Shown piece by piece: positions 7,469 to 15,541 of a DNA stretch of 32,755 nucleotides. Position 1 is the first letter of the stretch. The number at the start of each line of letters is the position of its first letter. The DNA lies in the IMG/VR virus record IMGVR_UViG_3300009183_000036, positions 1 through 32,755 of that record, one strand, 5' to 3'. A program made the translations under genes and the position numbers. Below the pieces are notes generated by a model that ran no database searches, had not been told where the DNA came from, and saw only the letters and a list, made by a program, of their open reading frames with translations. This stretch comes from a virus.

Positions 7469-8944
7469 ATGGCAACCATTAACCCATTCCAAGGCCCAAT
7501 CAATTATTCAGTTGATGTGCAAAGCCCGTTTGAGGCGGCACTTGGCGGCTTTAAGATTGGCGCTGCTGGAGCAGAAATACAAGCGCAACAGCAAAAGCGT
7601 GACCTTGAGATTCAAGCAGCACAGCAGGCACAACGACGGCAGACCGAACTTGCAGACCTGTTTAAAAACCCAAATGCAACAAGTGCAGATTATGAGCGTG
7701 TAGTTGCGTTTTTGCCAAAAGAACAAGCAGCAATTGTGACTGGAGGTTTTGAAAGAAAAACCAAAGAGCAACAAGATAATGATTTGCGAATGGGTGCGCA
7801 AGTTTATTCTGCCATCAAGTCAGGACAACCCAATATTGCAATGCAAATGCTGACAGACCAAGCCGCAGCTTTTCGCAATAGCGGTCGTGAAAATGAAGCC
7901 AAAGCAGCAGAAGCATCTGCCCAAGCGATTGAGCTAAATCCAACAATGGCACAAGCAACCGTTGGTCTTTACATGGCTAGATTGCCTGGTGGGGCAGGGT
8001 ATCTTGAGGCAGCAGATAAAGCACTTGCAACAATTAGAGCAGAGGCAAAAGCGCCATCAGAATTAGCAAAGTCTGTTGCAGATGCTGATAAAGCCGTTGC
8101 AGATGCTATTGCAGCACAGGCCACCGCTACAAATGCACCAGCTATGGCAAAAGCTGACGCAGATTTAAAAGCCGCGCAAGCCGTAAAAGAAGCAGTTGCA
8201 GCAAAGTACGCAGAGGAGATCACACTTGCAGACCTTAAAAAGAAAGCCGCTGACCTTGGATTAACAAATGCTCAAACTGGTTCAGCATTGGCTCAAACTA
8301 GAAAACTTGGTATTGAGACCAAAAAAGCGGTACTTGAATTAGAAGCGTTTAAAGCCTCTGGTGGAATTGACCCAGCCAAAGCATTTGACCAAGAAGAAAA
8401 ACTGCGTAAAGAATTTCAAGCAAGAACTAAGGTATATGGTGAATTAGGTACAACCTATCAAAACATTAAGTCATCATCCGAGGCTAAAAATGGCCCAGGT
8501 GACATTGCACTAATCACTGGATTCCAAAAAATGCTTGACCCAGGCTCAGTGGTGCGTGAGACAGAATTTGCAACAGGACGAGACACTGCTGGTCTTTACC
8601 AAAGGCTGCTTAATGAATCACAAAAACTGCAAAGCGGTCAACTCTTTGCGCTTGATTCAAAACAGCGCCAAGAGTATGTAAATCTGGCAAAACAATATCT
8701 TGAGTCTGCACAAAAGAAAGCAGGCGAAGATAAGAAAGCACTTGGCGTGGTAGTTAAGAACTACAAACTTAATCCTGAAAATGTCTTTGGCCCAGAGGTA
8801 ACTGGTGGTGGTGGTCGTGGCGTAGTAAATCCTCCAGTTCCGTCACCAAATAGTGTGATAGTTAACGGTCAGACTTTCAATCGTCCTGCAAACTTCACCG
8901 ATGCTCAGTGGGGCGCATACAAACAATCTATGGGGGTGCAATGA
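7469..8944 (+). CDS. Ejection (DNA transfer) protein, P22 gp20-like
   Basis: A 491-residue protein (P22 gp20 is about 471) beginning MATINPFQGPINYSVDVQSP, a start pattern I associate with gp20-type DNA transfer proteins. Residues 30-70 and 150-330 are long Ala/Gln/Lys/Glu helices, including AQAQ-rich coiled-coil segments. The C-terminus turns Pro/Gly-rich with NGQTFNRPANFTDAQW. In P22-like phages such proteins leave the virion through the tail and help build the DNA passage across the cell envelope. It is second of three consecutive ejection genes; its TGA overlaps the ATG of the next as ATGA. Confidence 0.75.
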   Translation: MATINPFQGPINYSVDVQSPFEAALGGFKIGAAGAEIQAQQQKRDLEIQAAQQAQRRQTELADLFKNPNATSADYERVVAFLPKEQAAIVTGGFERKTKEQQDNDLRMGAQVYSAIKSGQPNIAMQMLTDQAAAFRNSGRENEAKAAEASAQAIELNPTMAQATVGLYMARLPGGAGYLEAADKALATIRAEAKAPSELAKSVADADKAVADAIAAQATATNAPAMAKADADLKAAQAVKEAVAAKYAEEITLADLKKKAADLGLTNAQTGSALAQTRKLGIETKKAVLELEAFKASGGIDPAKAFDQEEKLRKEFQARTKVYGELGTTYQNIKSSSEAKNGPGDIALITGFQKMLDPGSVVRETEFATGRDTAGLYQRLLNESQKLQSGQLFALDSKQRQEYVNLAKQYLESAQKKAGEDKKALGVVVKNYKLNPENVFGPEVTGGGGRGVVNPPVPSPNSVIVNGQTFNRPANFTDAQWGAYKQSMGVQ

Positions 8945-11268
8945 GTCCGGAAGAATGGCTGGCATCCCAGACTAAGCAGGCTACGCAAGCAGTGCCTGCG
9001 ACTGCGGCCCCCATGTCGCCTGAACAATGGGCGGCATCACAGCGAAAGCCTATGGGATTTTTCGAAGGACTGGCAGAACAAGTAACTGGCCGACAACGCG
9101 CAACACCAGAGACTCAAGCCCTGCCGGAATGGGTAAATATGCCAGAACTCAATCAATTGAGCGTGGCCGGTTTTAAAACCGCACTCGGCACGCTGATGAG
9201 CGCCCCCGAGGAAACGGTACAAGTTTTGCAGGCTAACTTCCCTGGCGTTCAAGTTCGTAAGGACGCAAAAGGTAATTACCTAATGCGTTCGTCCCTTGAC
9301 CAAAAAGAGTATGCAATAACACCAGGATTAACGTTTGGCGATATTCCTCGCGTTGGTTCAGCACTTGCGGCATTTACACCGGCAGGCCGAGCAGTTACGA
9401 TTCCTGGAGCTATAGCCGGTGCAGGCGCAACGCAGGCAGTCATTGAAGCAAGCCAAGCCGCAACTGGTGGTGAATTCAACGCTAAAGAAGTTGCACTGGC
9501 GGCAGCTACAGGCCCAGCAGGACAGATTTTGCAGCGCGTAGTCCCTCCGGCTGTCCAAGCAGTCAAACGCATGACAGGCCCAGGACGCGCACCAACGCCA
9601 CCATCAGCGCCAGGCGCATCTATGGGCACAGCAATGGCCCCTGAAGCACCTCCTACAATGGCAATGCCAGAGGTTGCACCAGAGATTCCAGTAGTACCGG
9701 CAGCACCAGTTGTTCCACCAGTTACTGCGGTGGCCGAAGAGGAAGTTGGAAAGCTGGTAAAGCAAGCAGCAGGCACAGGCTTTGGCTCGGCTGGCGCACG
9801 TGACCGGCTGGCCGATCTTGCTCAAGTAAATATAGCGGCCAAAGAAGCAGCAGACCGGCTAGGCATTCAATTGCCTGCTGATGTCTTTAGCGACAATCCA
9901 CAAGTCCGCGCAGCCGCTGGCCTAACACGTTCTGTTGCTGGTGGTGAACCTGAAGCCGCATGGCGTAACACCGTCACTCAGGCAGTGGATAAGGCAGATG
10001 ATGTAATTAAGCAATTCGATGCAACCTTTGTTGAAGGTGCAGTTGCACCAGGCGTAGTATCGCAAAAGATTAAAGACTCGCTGACAAAGACACGTTCAGA
10101 CCTAAATACGGCGGCAGGCAAAGTTTACGATGATGTTGACGCAGTAGTGCCAAAAACATCCGTTGTTGATCTGCCAAAGCTAAAAGCAACGCTTGATGCT
10201 ATCAAGGCAGAAGTCACTGAAGAAGGTATGTCCGCAGCCGAGAAAAAATTGGTAAAAATGATTGAGCGCGGAGATGTTACATATGGACTACTTAAGCGCG
10301 AAAAATCATTAATTGGAAATGCCATTAATAAGGTAGAGTCTCCATATAGCAGCATGGCTGAAGGCGACTTAAAACGCCTTTATGCAGCATTGGCTGATGA
10401 CCAACTTACAAACGTAGGAAACATTGGCGGCGAGGAACTACGCCAACAGTTGCGTGCAGCTAACCTTCTTTACGCCAAAGAGCGTGCATTAGGTAATCGC
10501 ATTGTGAATGCGTTTGGTCAGGACATCGAGGGCAGCGTAGCCAATAAGATGCGCACAGCCATTACAGGTGCGGCCAAGGGCGATGCTGGCGAGTTCAATC
10601 GCCTGTTAAAGACTGTCCCAGAGGATTTGCGTAAAGAAACAATAGCCACTGCACTGGCATCCGTCACGCGCTCTGCTAGAGGCGCTGAAAAGGGTGGATT
10701 CGGATTCTCTGAGTTTGCAACCATTTATCCACAACTTCGTGCCAATCCACCAGTTTATAAAACCATTGTGGACACGCTTGGTAAAGAGTCTGCGGATGTG
10801 CTGCGCGACCTGTATGTGGTTTCTAAGCGCGTTACAGAGGCAAGGGCAAATGTGCTGACCACCGGCAAGGCAAATCAAGCATTGCTGCAAGGTATGCAGG
10901 CCGAAAGCCTAATTGGTAAAGTTATGGAAAGCACACTGTCCAAGGGCGCATTAACTGGCGCAGCGGCAATGGGTGGCCCTATTGCAGCCGCAGCAACATC
11001 AATAATCACCGGAGCTATGACCCAAGGAAACAAGGATTCACTAAAAGCAGCAGGGAAACTTTTTGCTGATGAAGGATTCCAAAAACTTGCAATTGAAGCT
11101 GCGACCAAGGGAACACCAAGCGAAGCTAGTATCCGTCAAGCAGCCATGTCACAATCCTTTCAGAATTTTGCAGACGCAGTTAAACTGCCGAAAGCGTTGG
11201 ATGCAAGAATTCAATGGTTGCAGGCAGCAACCCAAGCCGAGCGCCAATTCGACCAGGAGAACCAATAA
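8941..11268 (+). CDS. Large ejection (DNA transfer) protein, P22 gp16-like
   Basis: A 775-residue protein in the gp16 position, longer than P22 gp16 (about 609). The N-terminus has two copies of an MSPE-W-ASQ motif (residues 1-9 and about 24-32), then a helical region with Gly/Ala hydrophobic stretches (about 150-190, possibly membrane-active), a Pro/Ala-rich linker at about 225-275 (AP and VPAAP repeats), and a long helical body to the end. A second hydrophobic Gly/Ala stretch lies at about 675-700. I chose the ATG at 8941 because it overlaps the previous TGA as ATGA; an in-frame upstream start at 8908 would run deep into the preceding gene. Role from position and architecture. Confidence 0.75.
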   Translation: MSPEEWLASQTKQATQAVPATAAPMSPEQWAASQRKPMGFFEGLAEQVTGRQRATPETQALPEWVNMPELNQLSVAGFKTALGTLMSAPEETVQVLQANFPGVQVRKDAKGNYLMRSSLDQKEYAITPGLTFGDIPRVGSALAAFTPAGRAVTIPGAIAGAGATQAVIEASQAATGGEFNAKEVALAAATGPAGQILQRVVPPAVQAVKRMTGPGRAPTPPSAPGASMGTAMAPEAPPTMAMPEVAPEIPVVPAAPVVPPVTAVAEEEVGKLVKQAAGTGFGSAGARDRLADLAQVNIAAKEAADRLGIQLPADVFSDNPQVRAAAGLTRSVAGGEPEAAWRNTVTQAVDKADDVIKQFDATFVEGAVAPGVVSQKIKDSLTKTRSDLNTAAGKVYDDVDAVVPKTSVVDLPKLKATLDAIKAEVTEEGMSAAEKKLVKMIERGDVTYGLLKREKSLIGNAINKVESPYSSMAEGDLKRLYAALADDQLTNVGNIGGEELRQQLRAANLLYAKERALGNRIVNAFGQDIEGSVANKMRTAITGAAKGDAGEFNRLLKTVPEDLRKETIATALASVTRSARGAEKGGFGFSEFATIYPQLRANPPVYKTIVDTLGKESADVLRDLYVVSKRVTEARANVLTTGKANQALLQGMQAESLIGKVMESTLSKGALTGAAAMGGPIAAAATSIITGAMTQGNKDSLKAAGKLFADEGFQKLAIEAATKGTPSEASIRQAAMSQSFQNFADAVKLPKALDARIQWLQAATQAERQFDQENQ

Positions 11269-13377
11269 ATGTCCGCACTCTCGATTCAAGTCCCATTCCC
11301 AGTCTTTCAAGACCGTGATGGACAGCCTCTGGATAATGGTTATGTCTGGATTGGTACTGCTAACCTAAACCCTCAAACAAACCCTGTAGCGACCTTCTAT
11401 GACGCTGCGCTGACCATTCCAGCAGTGCAACCATTACGCACACTCAATGGCTTTATCTCACGCGCTGGAACACCGGCTCAGGTCTACGTTGACGGTGTGA
11501 ACTTCAGCATCTTGGTGCAGGACAGCAAAGGCACGATGGTTTACAACTTTCCAGACGGTACTGGTATCAGTCCAAACGCCTCGGGAATAATTTATGACCC
11601 TGCTGGCACTGGTGCTGTACCAACTACCGTTCAAGCCAAATTGCGCGAAACAGTAAGCGTAATGGACTTCGGCGCAACAGGTAATGGATTAACTGATGAC
11701 CGAGCCGCAATTGCGGCGGCTGTTGCTGCTTGTCGCGGTAAAAATCTATATTTTCCAAAAGGCCAATATCTTATTAATACGGATGGTGGTTCTATAACGT
11801 TGGAAGATATTACTTTAACTGGAGAAATGGTACTTGATGGTGCATCAACAGTTATTGACCAAGGCGCGGTACTTAGATTTACAGGAACAGCAAATAGTGC
11901 TTTTCGTATACGCCGTGGCGTAACATTAGATGGTCTTGGATTTTATTACCCAAATCAAACCGATAGCGCAACACCTACGGTTTACCCACCAACGCTAGAT
12001 TTTGACTTTAGTAACGGGCCGGTTCAATTCGTATATATTCAAAACAATGTTGTATACAACGCATATCGTTTTATAAATATGACTAGCGCCAACGGTGATG
12101 TTGGTCATGTTTGGGTTACAAATAACACAATATATGCAATTCTTACGTGTTTTGAAATTTCTCGAAACGTAGAAATTATAAAAATATTAGGTAATTCTTT
12201 TACCTTTGGGCATTGGTTGCCAGCAACTGAAGCCGGTTGCCGTGGATTTACTAGGGCAAATGGGTCAGTACTAGTTATTCCTTATACTGATGGCTTTGAA
12301 TTTTGCGATAATTTAATTTATGGATATTTGTACGGCCTTTATTTTCCTACAACAAACGTATGTCAATTAATTAACATAAATAGCAATTTGTTTGACCAAG
12401 TTCGCTACCCAATTAACGCGCTTGGTACGGGAAATATAAGCGGAGTTCAAATAACAGGGAATTCGTTCGTAGCGTTTAACAGCCAAAATACCGCGCTTCA
12501 AGGTAACGCAGTACGAATAACTACATCTGGAAGTTTAGTAACTGAAACATTAACTTTTAGCGGAAATACGTTTTCAACAACTACGGAAGATCATGTTATT
12601 GTAAGCGGCACTGCGGGTCGTAGCTTAACATTTTCTTCTAATTCGTTTGTAAATTGGGCAGCATTTAAATCATCCGGTACTTATGCCGCGCTAAACGTTA
12701 GCGGGGCTAATACATCTTTTGTTGTAGTCGGCAATCAAATTGTTTCGTCAAACAACTTTTCAACTGGCGTATTAGGTTCTTGTTCCGTGCTAACTTTAGT
12801 CGGGAACACAATAGGCCAATGCCAATCAGCTATAACTGCTGCGTATAATTTTTGTGTATCCGTAGGAAACCAATCATATTCAACAGTTAGCTCTGTGTCC
12901 GACACTATTGCCGCTACAAAGCTATATTCAGTTGGAAATTATTGGGATAAAGCAAGCGGTGGTACAACTAGAACCGCGCTTCTTGTCCGCAAAAATGCGT
13001 CCCAAACCACTTCTGGAACTACTCCGTTAACACAAAATTTTGCAACAACATCGTTTGACAAAGGGTCAAATTTTTCTGTAGATACATTTACCGCGCCGCA
13101 AGCAGGGAGGTATGCTTTTGATTTTGCAATACTTCACGATGCTAGCGGCACTGCTGGAGATCGTTTTTCTTTTGTGTTAACTGCAAGTTCGGGACAAGTG
13201 TTATCAGTAAGCTATAAAATGATTGCTGATTTAAACTCTATATCAAATAGCGGAGTGTTGGAACTAGCCGCAAGTGCGACAGTAACGCTTGTAATTACTA
13301 GAGTTTCTGGAACTGGAACGTTAACCACTGTTAATGACGGAAATTACAATTATTTTTGCGCTAGGCTAGTTGAGTAA
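11269..13377 (+). CDS. Tailspike with P22-type head-binding domain
   Basis: A 702-residue receptor-binding protein. Residues 1-115 match the P22 tailspike head-binding domain (PFPVFQDRDGQPLDNGYVWI, then NPVATFYDAALT and LSTLNGFISRAG-like sequence), which anchors the spike to the tail. Residues 129-150 (VSVMDFGATGNGLTDDRAAI) are the typical entry to a pectate-lyase-like right-handed beta-helix, which runs to about 560. The last 130 residues (from about 573) look like a separate C1q/TNF-like beta-sandwich trimerisation or binding module. The helix usually binds and cleaves surface polysaccharide, but I cannot name catalytic residues here. Base composition turns clearly AT-rich from about 11700, consistent with a horizontally exchanged host-range module. 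AGGAG precedes the ATG, which abuts the previous TAA. Confidence 0.88.
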   Translation: MSALSIQVPFPVFQDRDGQPLDNGYVWIGTANLNPQTNPVATFYDAALTIPAVQPLRTLNGFISRAGTPAQVYVDGVNFSILVQDSKGTMVYNFPDGTGISPNASGIIYDPAGTGAVPTTVQAKLRETVSVMDFGATGNGLTDDRAAIAAAVAACRGKNLYFPKGQYLINTDGGSITLEDITLTGEMVLDGASTVIDQGAVLRFTGTANSAFRIRRGVTLDGLGFYYPNQTDSATPTVYPPTLDFDFSNGPVQFVYIQNNVVYNAYRFINMTSANGDVGHVWVTNNTIYAILTCFEISRNVEIIKILGNSFTFGHWLPATEAGCRGFTRANGSVLVIPYTDGFEFCDNLIYGYLYGLYFPTTNVCQLININSNLFDQVRYPINALGTGNISGVQITGNSFVAFNSQNTALQGNAVRITTSGSLVTETLTFSGNTFSTTTEDHVIVSGTAGRSLTFSSNSFVNWAAFKSSGTYAALNVSGANTSFVVVGNQIVSSNNFSTGVLGSCSVLTLVGNTIGQCQSAITAAYNFCVSVGNQSYSTVSSVSDTIAATKLYSVGNYWDKASGGTTRTALLVRKNASQTTSGTTPLTQNFATTSFDKGSNFSVDTFTAPQAGRYAFDFAILHDASGTAGDRFSFVLTASSGQVLSVSYKMIADLNSISNSGVLELAASATVTLVITRVSGTGTLTTVNDGNYNYFCARLVE

Positions 13378-13385
13378 TTTTTATA

Positions 13386-14234
13386 ATGGCTAATACCAAA
13401 ATATCGGCTTTAACTTCTTCTACCACGCCTTTGGCGGGGACGGAAGTTTTGCCGATTGTGCAGTCAAGTGCCACAGTAAAAGTAGCGGTTTCCGATTTAA
13501 CGGCTGGACGTTCAGTAAGTATGTCTGCGGCTACTATTTCATCGGGTAATTTAACGTTTAGTTCTACCGCACAACGTATTACTGGTGATTTTAATAACGG
13601 CACAATAGCAAATCGTGTGGCTTTTCAAACAAGCACCGCTAATTCTGTAACAGTTCTTACAGTTATTCCAAACGGAAGTTCAAGTTCTTCCGCTTTATCT
13701 TTGGAGGGTGATAGCACTGTTGTAAACGGTACAACCCTACAATTTACGAATAATGTTGCTAGTGCAGGAACAGAGTCACGCATTACCGCTGGCATTCGCG
13801 GTGCTGGCGCGTATTTACCAATAACAACTTATGTTGGTGGTTTTGAAAATACTAGACAACCAACCTCGGGTGGTCTTACTATTTCTGCCGCTGCTGGTCT
13901 TGGCTACGGTACAGGCTCAGGTGGTACGGTTACGCAAGCAACAAGCAAATCAACTGGCGTAACGTTGAATAAGCCTACTGGTCAGATTACGATGAACAAC
14001 GCAGCTTTGTTACCAGCTACTAGCGTTATTTTTCTTTTAAGCAACTCATTGCTTGCAGCCGCAGATTCAATAATAGTGCAACCTAACTATGGTGCTAATT
14101 CGCAAGGTTATACGGCTGAAGTTACTTTTGTAGGTGCTGGAGGTGCATATATCCGAGTAACAAATATATCTGTTGGTTCGTTATCTGAAGCAGTAACACT
14201 TTCATTTGCAATCATCAAAGGGGCAACAGCATGA
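13386..14234 (+). CDS. Fibre-like protein sharing a C-terminal module with the 814 gene
   Basis: A 282-residue Ser/Thr/Ala-rich beta protein. The opening ANTKISALTSSTTPLAGTEV, then LPIVQSSATVKVAVSDL, is a recurring N-terminal anchor module of phage fibres and accessory virion proteins. The last ~110 residues (GYGTGSGGTVTQATSKSTGV onward, ending LSEAVTLSFAIIKGATA) are paralogous to the end of the 814-1863 product, where the matching parts read GYATGSGGVVTQ and LSEAIVIAFAVIKAVSA. No strong ribosome site precedes the ATG, so it may rely on translation coming from the tailspike gene eight bases upstream. Possibly a second receptor-binding or spike-associated protein. Confidence 0.75.
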   Translation: MANTKISALTSSTTPLAGTEVLPIVQSSATVKVAVSDLTAGRSVSMSAATISSGNLTFSSTAQRITGDFNNGTIANRVAFQTSTANSVTVLTVIPNGSSSSSALSLEGDSTVVNGTTLQFTNNVASAGTESRITAGIRGAGAYLPITTYVGGFENTRQPTSGGLTISAAAGLGYGTGSGGTVTQATSKSTGVTLNKPTGQITMNNAALLPATSVIFLLSNSLLAAADSIIVQPNYGANSQGYTAEVTFVGAGGAYIRVTNISVGSLSEAVTLSFAIIKGATA

Positions 14235-14416
14235 TTTATTTAGCCGCAATATGCCACGACATTAAATCTAACACTTTAGAGGCTACATGGCTAGAAAAAA
14301 CGGAAACGGAACTAAAGCGCGTAAAGTGCCAAAATTACAGCGCGGATCAAAAAAAAGAATTTCTTGCCGCTTGCGGTGCAGACGGCCAAAAATATACCGA
14401 TTTGGCGGGATGGTAA
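14231..14416 (+). CDS. 61-residue conserved phage protein
   Basis: A short protein starting MIYLAAICHDIKSNTLEATW and ending ...CGADGQKYTDLAGW. Small proteins of the pattern YLAAI-HDI--NTLEATW are common next to fibre genes in proteobacterial phages, with no assigned role that I know of. The start overlaps the fibre-like gene as ATGA, so the two are translationally coupled. A tail-fibre chaperone-like or accessory role would fit the position but is not shown. Confidence 0.7.
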   Translation: MIYLAAICHDIKSNTLEATWLEKTETELKRVKCQNYSADQKKEFLAACGADGQKYTDLAGW

Positions 14417-14446
14417 AAATTCCAGCATAATGCTAAAAATTTTTTT
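14415..14446 (+). promoter_or_regulatory. AT-rich hairpin with T-run before the 14459 gene
   Basis: In the 42-base gap, AGCA(TAA)TGCT forms a small core hairpin. The flanking A5TT and AATTTTT can extend it across a CC/AA mismatch, and seven T residues follow. This could be a weak intrinsic terminator or attenuator between tail and lysis genes. The same bases contain CATAAT (14426-14431), which could be a -10 element with TTGGCG 18 bases upstream, but that -35 is poor. A ribosome site (AAGGAA) follows at 14447-14452. Confidence 0.35.
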
Positions 14447-14458
14447 AAGGAAAAAATT

Positions 14459-14812
14459 ATGTCTACTAATTCACAAATTGCATTTGCACCTCTTGGCGAG
14501 ACCGTAGTAGTTGCTGCGACAACTAGTGCACCTACTGGCGTTCAGGCGCTTGTTAGCGGTCGGTTAGACGCACAGGGTACGGGTCAGTACAGAATCACTA
14601 ATGCAAGCGCATTAACAGTGTTTCTTGGCGTTGGAACGACTGCGGCATTGGCTACGGCAAACGCTGTTGCGCCAACCGCAGGAGACCCAAGTCCAGCGAT
14701 TGTGCTACTAGCAAATACAACAGCAATTCTGCGCTTTGCACGTACATCGTATTTCAGCGGTCTTGCATCGTCATCGGCTACTGTCTACATTGTGCAGGGC
14801 GAAGGCCTCTAA
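14459..14812 (+). CDS. Small beta-rich protein of unknown function
   Basis: A 117-residue Ala/Thr-rich, weakly charged protein: alternating beta-like sequence with QALVSGRLDAQGTGQYRITN, LTVFLGVGTTAALATANAVA and a hydrophobic C-terminal half. It resembles small virion accessory proteins with an Ig-like or jelly-roll fold found near fibre genes, but I know no family name. It follows a short gap with a possible control hairpin, has an AAGGAA ribosome site seven bases upstream, and its TAA overlaps the ATG of the next gene. Whether it belongs to the tail or to the lysis block is unclear; composition favours virion. Confidence 0.7.
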   Translation: MSTNSQIAFAPLGETVVVAATTSAPTGVQALVSGRLDAQGTGQYRITNASALTVFLGVGTTAALATANAVAPTAGDPSPAIVLLANTTAILRFARTSYFSGLASSSATVYIVQGEGL

Positions 14813-15033
14813 TGGAACAGCAAACCATCAATCTCATTCTTGGCGGCTGCATGGGTGTAGCAGGATGGTTTGCGCGTGAGTTGTGGACAGCGGTGCAAGA
14901 CCTTAAAAACGACTTGTCCAAGCTGCCAACAATTTACGTTGCCCGTCAAGATTACAAAGACGATATGCGTGAGATTAAAGAGATGCTAAGCAAGATTTTT
15001 GACCGTTTAGATAATAAGGCAGATAAAATTTAA
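14812..15033 (+). CDS. Small membrane protein with C-terminal helix (holin/antiholin candidate)
   Basis: A 73-residue protein with one predicted membrane helix near the N-terminus (INLILGGCMGVAGWFARELW, residues 6-25) followed by a charged amphipathic or coiled-coil helix (KNDLSKLPTIY...DDMREIKEMLSKIFDRLDNKADK). One membrane segment plus a charged cytoplasmic helix is typical of small phage proteins near lysis genes (XhlA-like or accessory holin), but no motif settles it. The start overlaps the previous stop as TAATG. Its last codons and stop form the 5' strand of the riboswitch basal stem, so translation termination here may influence RNA folding. Confidence 0.7.
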   Translation: MEQQTINLILGGCMGVAGWFARELWTAVQDLKNDLSKLPTIYVARQDYKDDMREIKEMLSKIFDRLDNKADKI

Positions 15034-15114
15034 TCACTGGCATACTTAGGCGAAAGCCAAGGACGCAAAGCCACCGGACTAAAGCGCAAGCAATGTCAGC
15101 GGGGTTGCTAAATT
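15027..15114 (+). promoter_or_regulatory. Cyclic di-GMP-I (GEMM-I) riboswitch
   Basis: The RNA carries the GEMM-I core in order: GGCATAC (15039-15045, consensus GGCAAAC); a hairpin CTTAGGC-GAAA-GCCAAG with a GNRA tetraloop (15045-15061); the invariant GGACGCAAAGCCACCGG (15061-15077); a second hairpin GAC-TAAA-GC-GCAA-GC-AAT-GTC (15077-15097) with a CTAAA tetraloop-receptor-like element; and CAGCGGGGTTGC (15097-15108). A basal stem pairs AATTTA (15027-15032) with TAAATT (15109-15114). The G at the position that separates c-di-GMP from cGAMP binders appears retained, by eye. The stem ends three bases before the AAGGA ribosome site (15118-15122) of the papain-like hydrolase gene, so translational control of that gene and the lysis genes behind it is likely. 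Direction (on or off) is not readable. Confidence 0.88.
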
Positions 15115-15127
15115 CATAAGGATGAAT

Positions 15128-15541
15128 ATGGTATACCTTGCATTGCGAAAAACAGATAGCCAAGGCTTTTTAAAAGGTTTATTTTCAAAATACACACGAT
15201 GGAGATTAAAAACCATTTACCCGCATTGCGGTATTGTTGTTGGTGGGCGTTTGTGTCATTCAACTTTTCAAAACAATTTGCATTGGTCAGAATTTAATAT
15301 TGATGAATTTGATTTATTTGAAATAGATGTTTCTGAAACAATTATTTATGAGCGTTTTGATCTGGTTAAAACAGAAAAATATGACTGGCTTGGCTTGTTG
15401 TCGTTTTTGTTCCCGTTTAAATTAGGGGATAAAAATTGGCTGTACTGTTACGAATGGGCTTGGTTTGCTTTAACAGGCAATTTGCCAGAGCAAAAAATTA
15501 CGCCAGAAATATTATTGGTGCAATCATGGCAGAAAAAATAA
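15128..15541 (+). CDS. Permuted papain-like (NlpC/P60-type) hydrolase
   Basis: A 137-residue protein with the layout of the permuted papain-like hydrolases common in phage lysis regions: an early histidine in IYPHCGIVVGGRLCHS (H33), a central YDWLGLLSFLFPFKLG, and a late cysteine in NWLYCYEW (C107, followed by E109), where homologues have W-CSE. Relatives are often mislabelled in databases; an amidase, peptidase or lipoprotein-type hydrolase is more likely. I use the ATG at 15128 because AAGGA ends five bases before it; the ATG at 15122 would overlap the ribosome site. The gene stands directly behind the c-di-GMP riboswitch and overlaps the next gene by 16 bases. It is noticeably AT-rich. Role in envelope degradation is inferred. 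Confidence 0.75.
   Translation: MVYLALRKTDSQGFLKGLFSKYTRWRLKTIYPHCGIVVGGRLCHSTFQNNLHWSEFNIDEFDLFEIDVSETIIYERFDLVKTEKYDWLGLLSFLFPFKLGDKNWLYCYEWAWFALTGNLPEQKITPEILLVQSWQKK

Noticed and set aside
9276-9776. Minus-strand frame of 166 codons inside the gp16-like gene
   Set aside because: A shadow of Ala/Pro/Gly codons on the other strand; no start signal and no recognisable product.
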